64,000 nucleotides of DNA from Pseudomonadota bacterium (lineage in GTDB: Bacteria > Pseudomonadota > Alphaproteobacteria > Puniceispirillales > Marisalimonadaceae): the NCBI GenBank assembly GCA_028382005.1, contig JAOESH010000006.1:16461-80460 (forward strand), in the 5' to 3' direction. Positions 64,000 to 64,000 of this stretch are shown here, one piece after another; the stretch's first letter is position 1, and each line of letters starts with the position of its first letter. The notes under the pieces were generated by a model. That model had not been told where the DNA came from and made no database searches. It saw only the letters and a list, made by a program, of their open reading frames with translations. The translations under genes and the position numbers were made by a program.

Positions 64000-64000
64000 T

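Overview
The window is strongly AT-rich, densely packed DNA with short intergenic gaps and many overlapping genes. It looks like the chromosome of a free-living, streamlined (probably marine) flagellated alphaproteobacterium. Gene order is the main evidence. topA-rnr-rpmG, rnd/hdaA-perM-DUF2066/purM, pepA/lptF-lptG-surA-pdxA-ksgA/gmk-mltG-fabF-acpP-fabG-fabD and rpsF-rpsR-rplI-dnaB-alr-mlaE-mlaF-radA-cvpA-purF-SDR are all recognisable alphaproteobacterial neighbourhoods. I cannot name the genus from sequence alone. No rRNA, tRNA, CRISPR array, insertion sequence or prophage was seen, and no gene-free stretch exceeds about 210 bases.

Positions 1-33230 are housekeeping: topoisomerase I (5' end cut by the window edge), RNase R, L33, an EipB-like periplasmic protein, RNase D, an Hda-type DnaA paralogue, a PerM-type permease, purine synthesis (purM, purF), a tiny cytochrome oxidase subunit IV, ndk, pepA, the LPS export permeases lptF/lptG, surA, pdxA, ksgA, gmk, mltG, the fatty-acid cluster, ribosomal proteins S6/S18/L9 with a structured leader, replicative helicase, alanine racemase, Mla-type lipid transport and radA. 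Two genes expected from the usual order (lptD; ppk/ppx) are absent from their usual places.

Positions 33233-50706 hold a flagellar basal-body/export/switch cluster on the minus strand: flbD-like regulator, fliE, fliF, fliG, fliH, fliI, fliJ, fliK, fliL, fliM, fliN, fliO, fliP, fliQ, fliR, flhB, then four small uncharacterised genes in the same run. A second sigma-54 activator (FleQ-like) is divergent from flbD. Positions 50722-63682 hold three large TPR enzymes (two TPR-methyltransferases and a TPR-2-oxoglutarate/Fe oxygenase), two long and dissimilar flagellins, FliS, a FliT-like protein and a small orphan. A partial unknown gene closes the window.

The most interesting point is regulatory. 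Six sites match the sigma-54 -24/-12 pattern (GG-N10-GC with TGGCA/TTGC context). They lie just before flbD-fliE, fliK, fliO, the second flagellin, the TPR-oxygenase and one TPR-methyltransferase. The TPR enzymes therefore appear to belong to the flagellar regulon and are good candidates for an undescribed flagellin methylation/hydroxylation system. The two sigma-54 activators are also unusual: the FlbD-like one has a degenerate receiver and no DNA-binding helix-turn-helix, while its divergent neighbour has a helix-turn-helix but no receiver.
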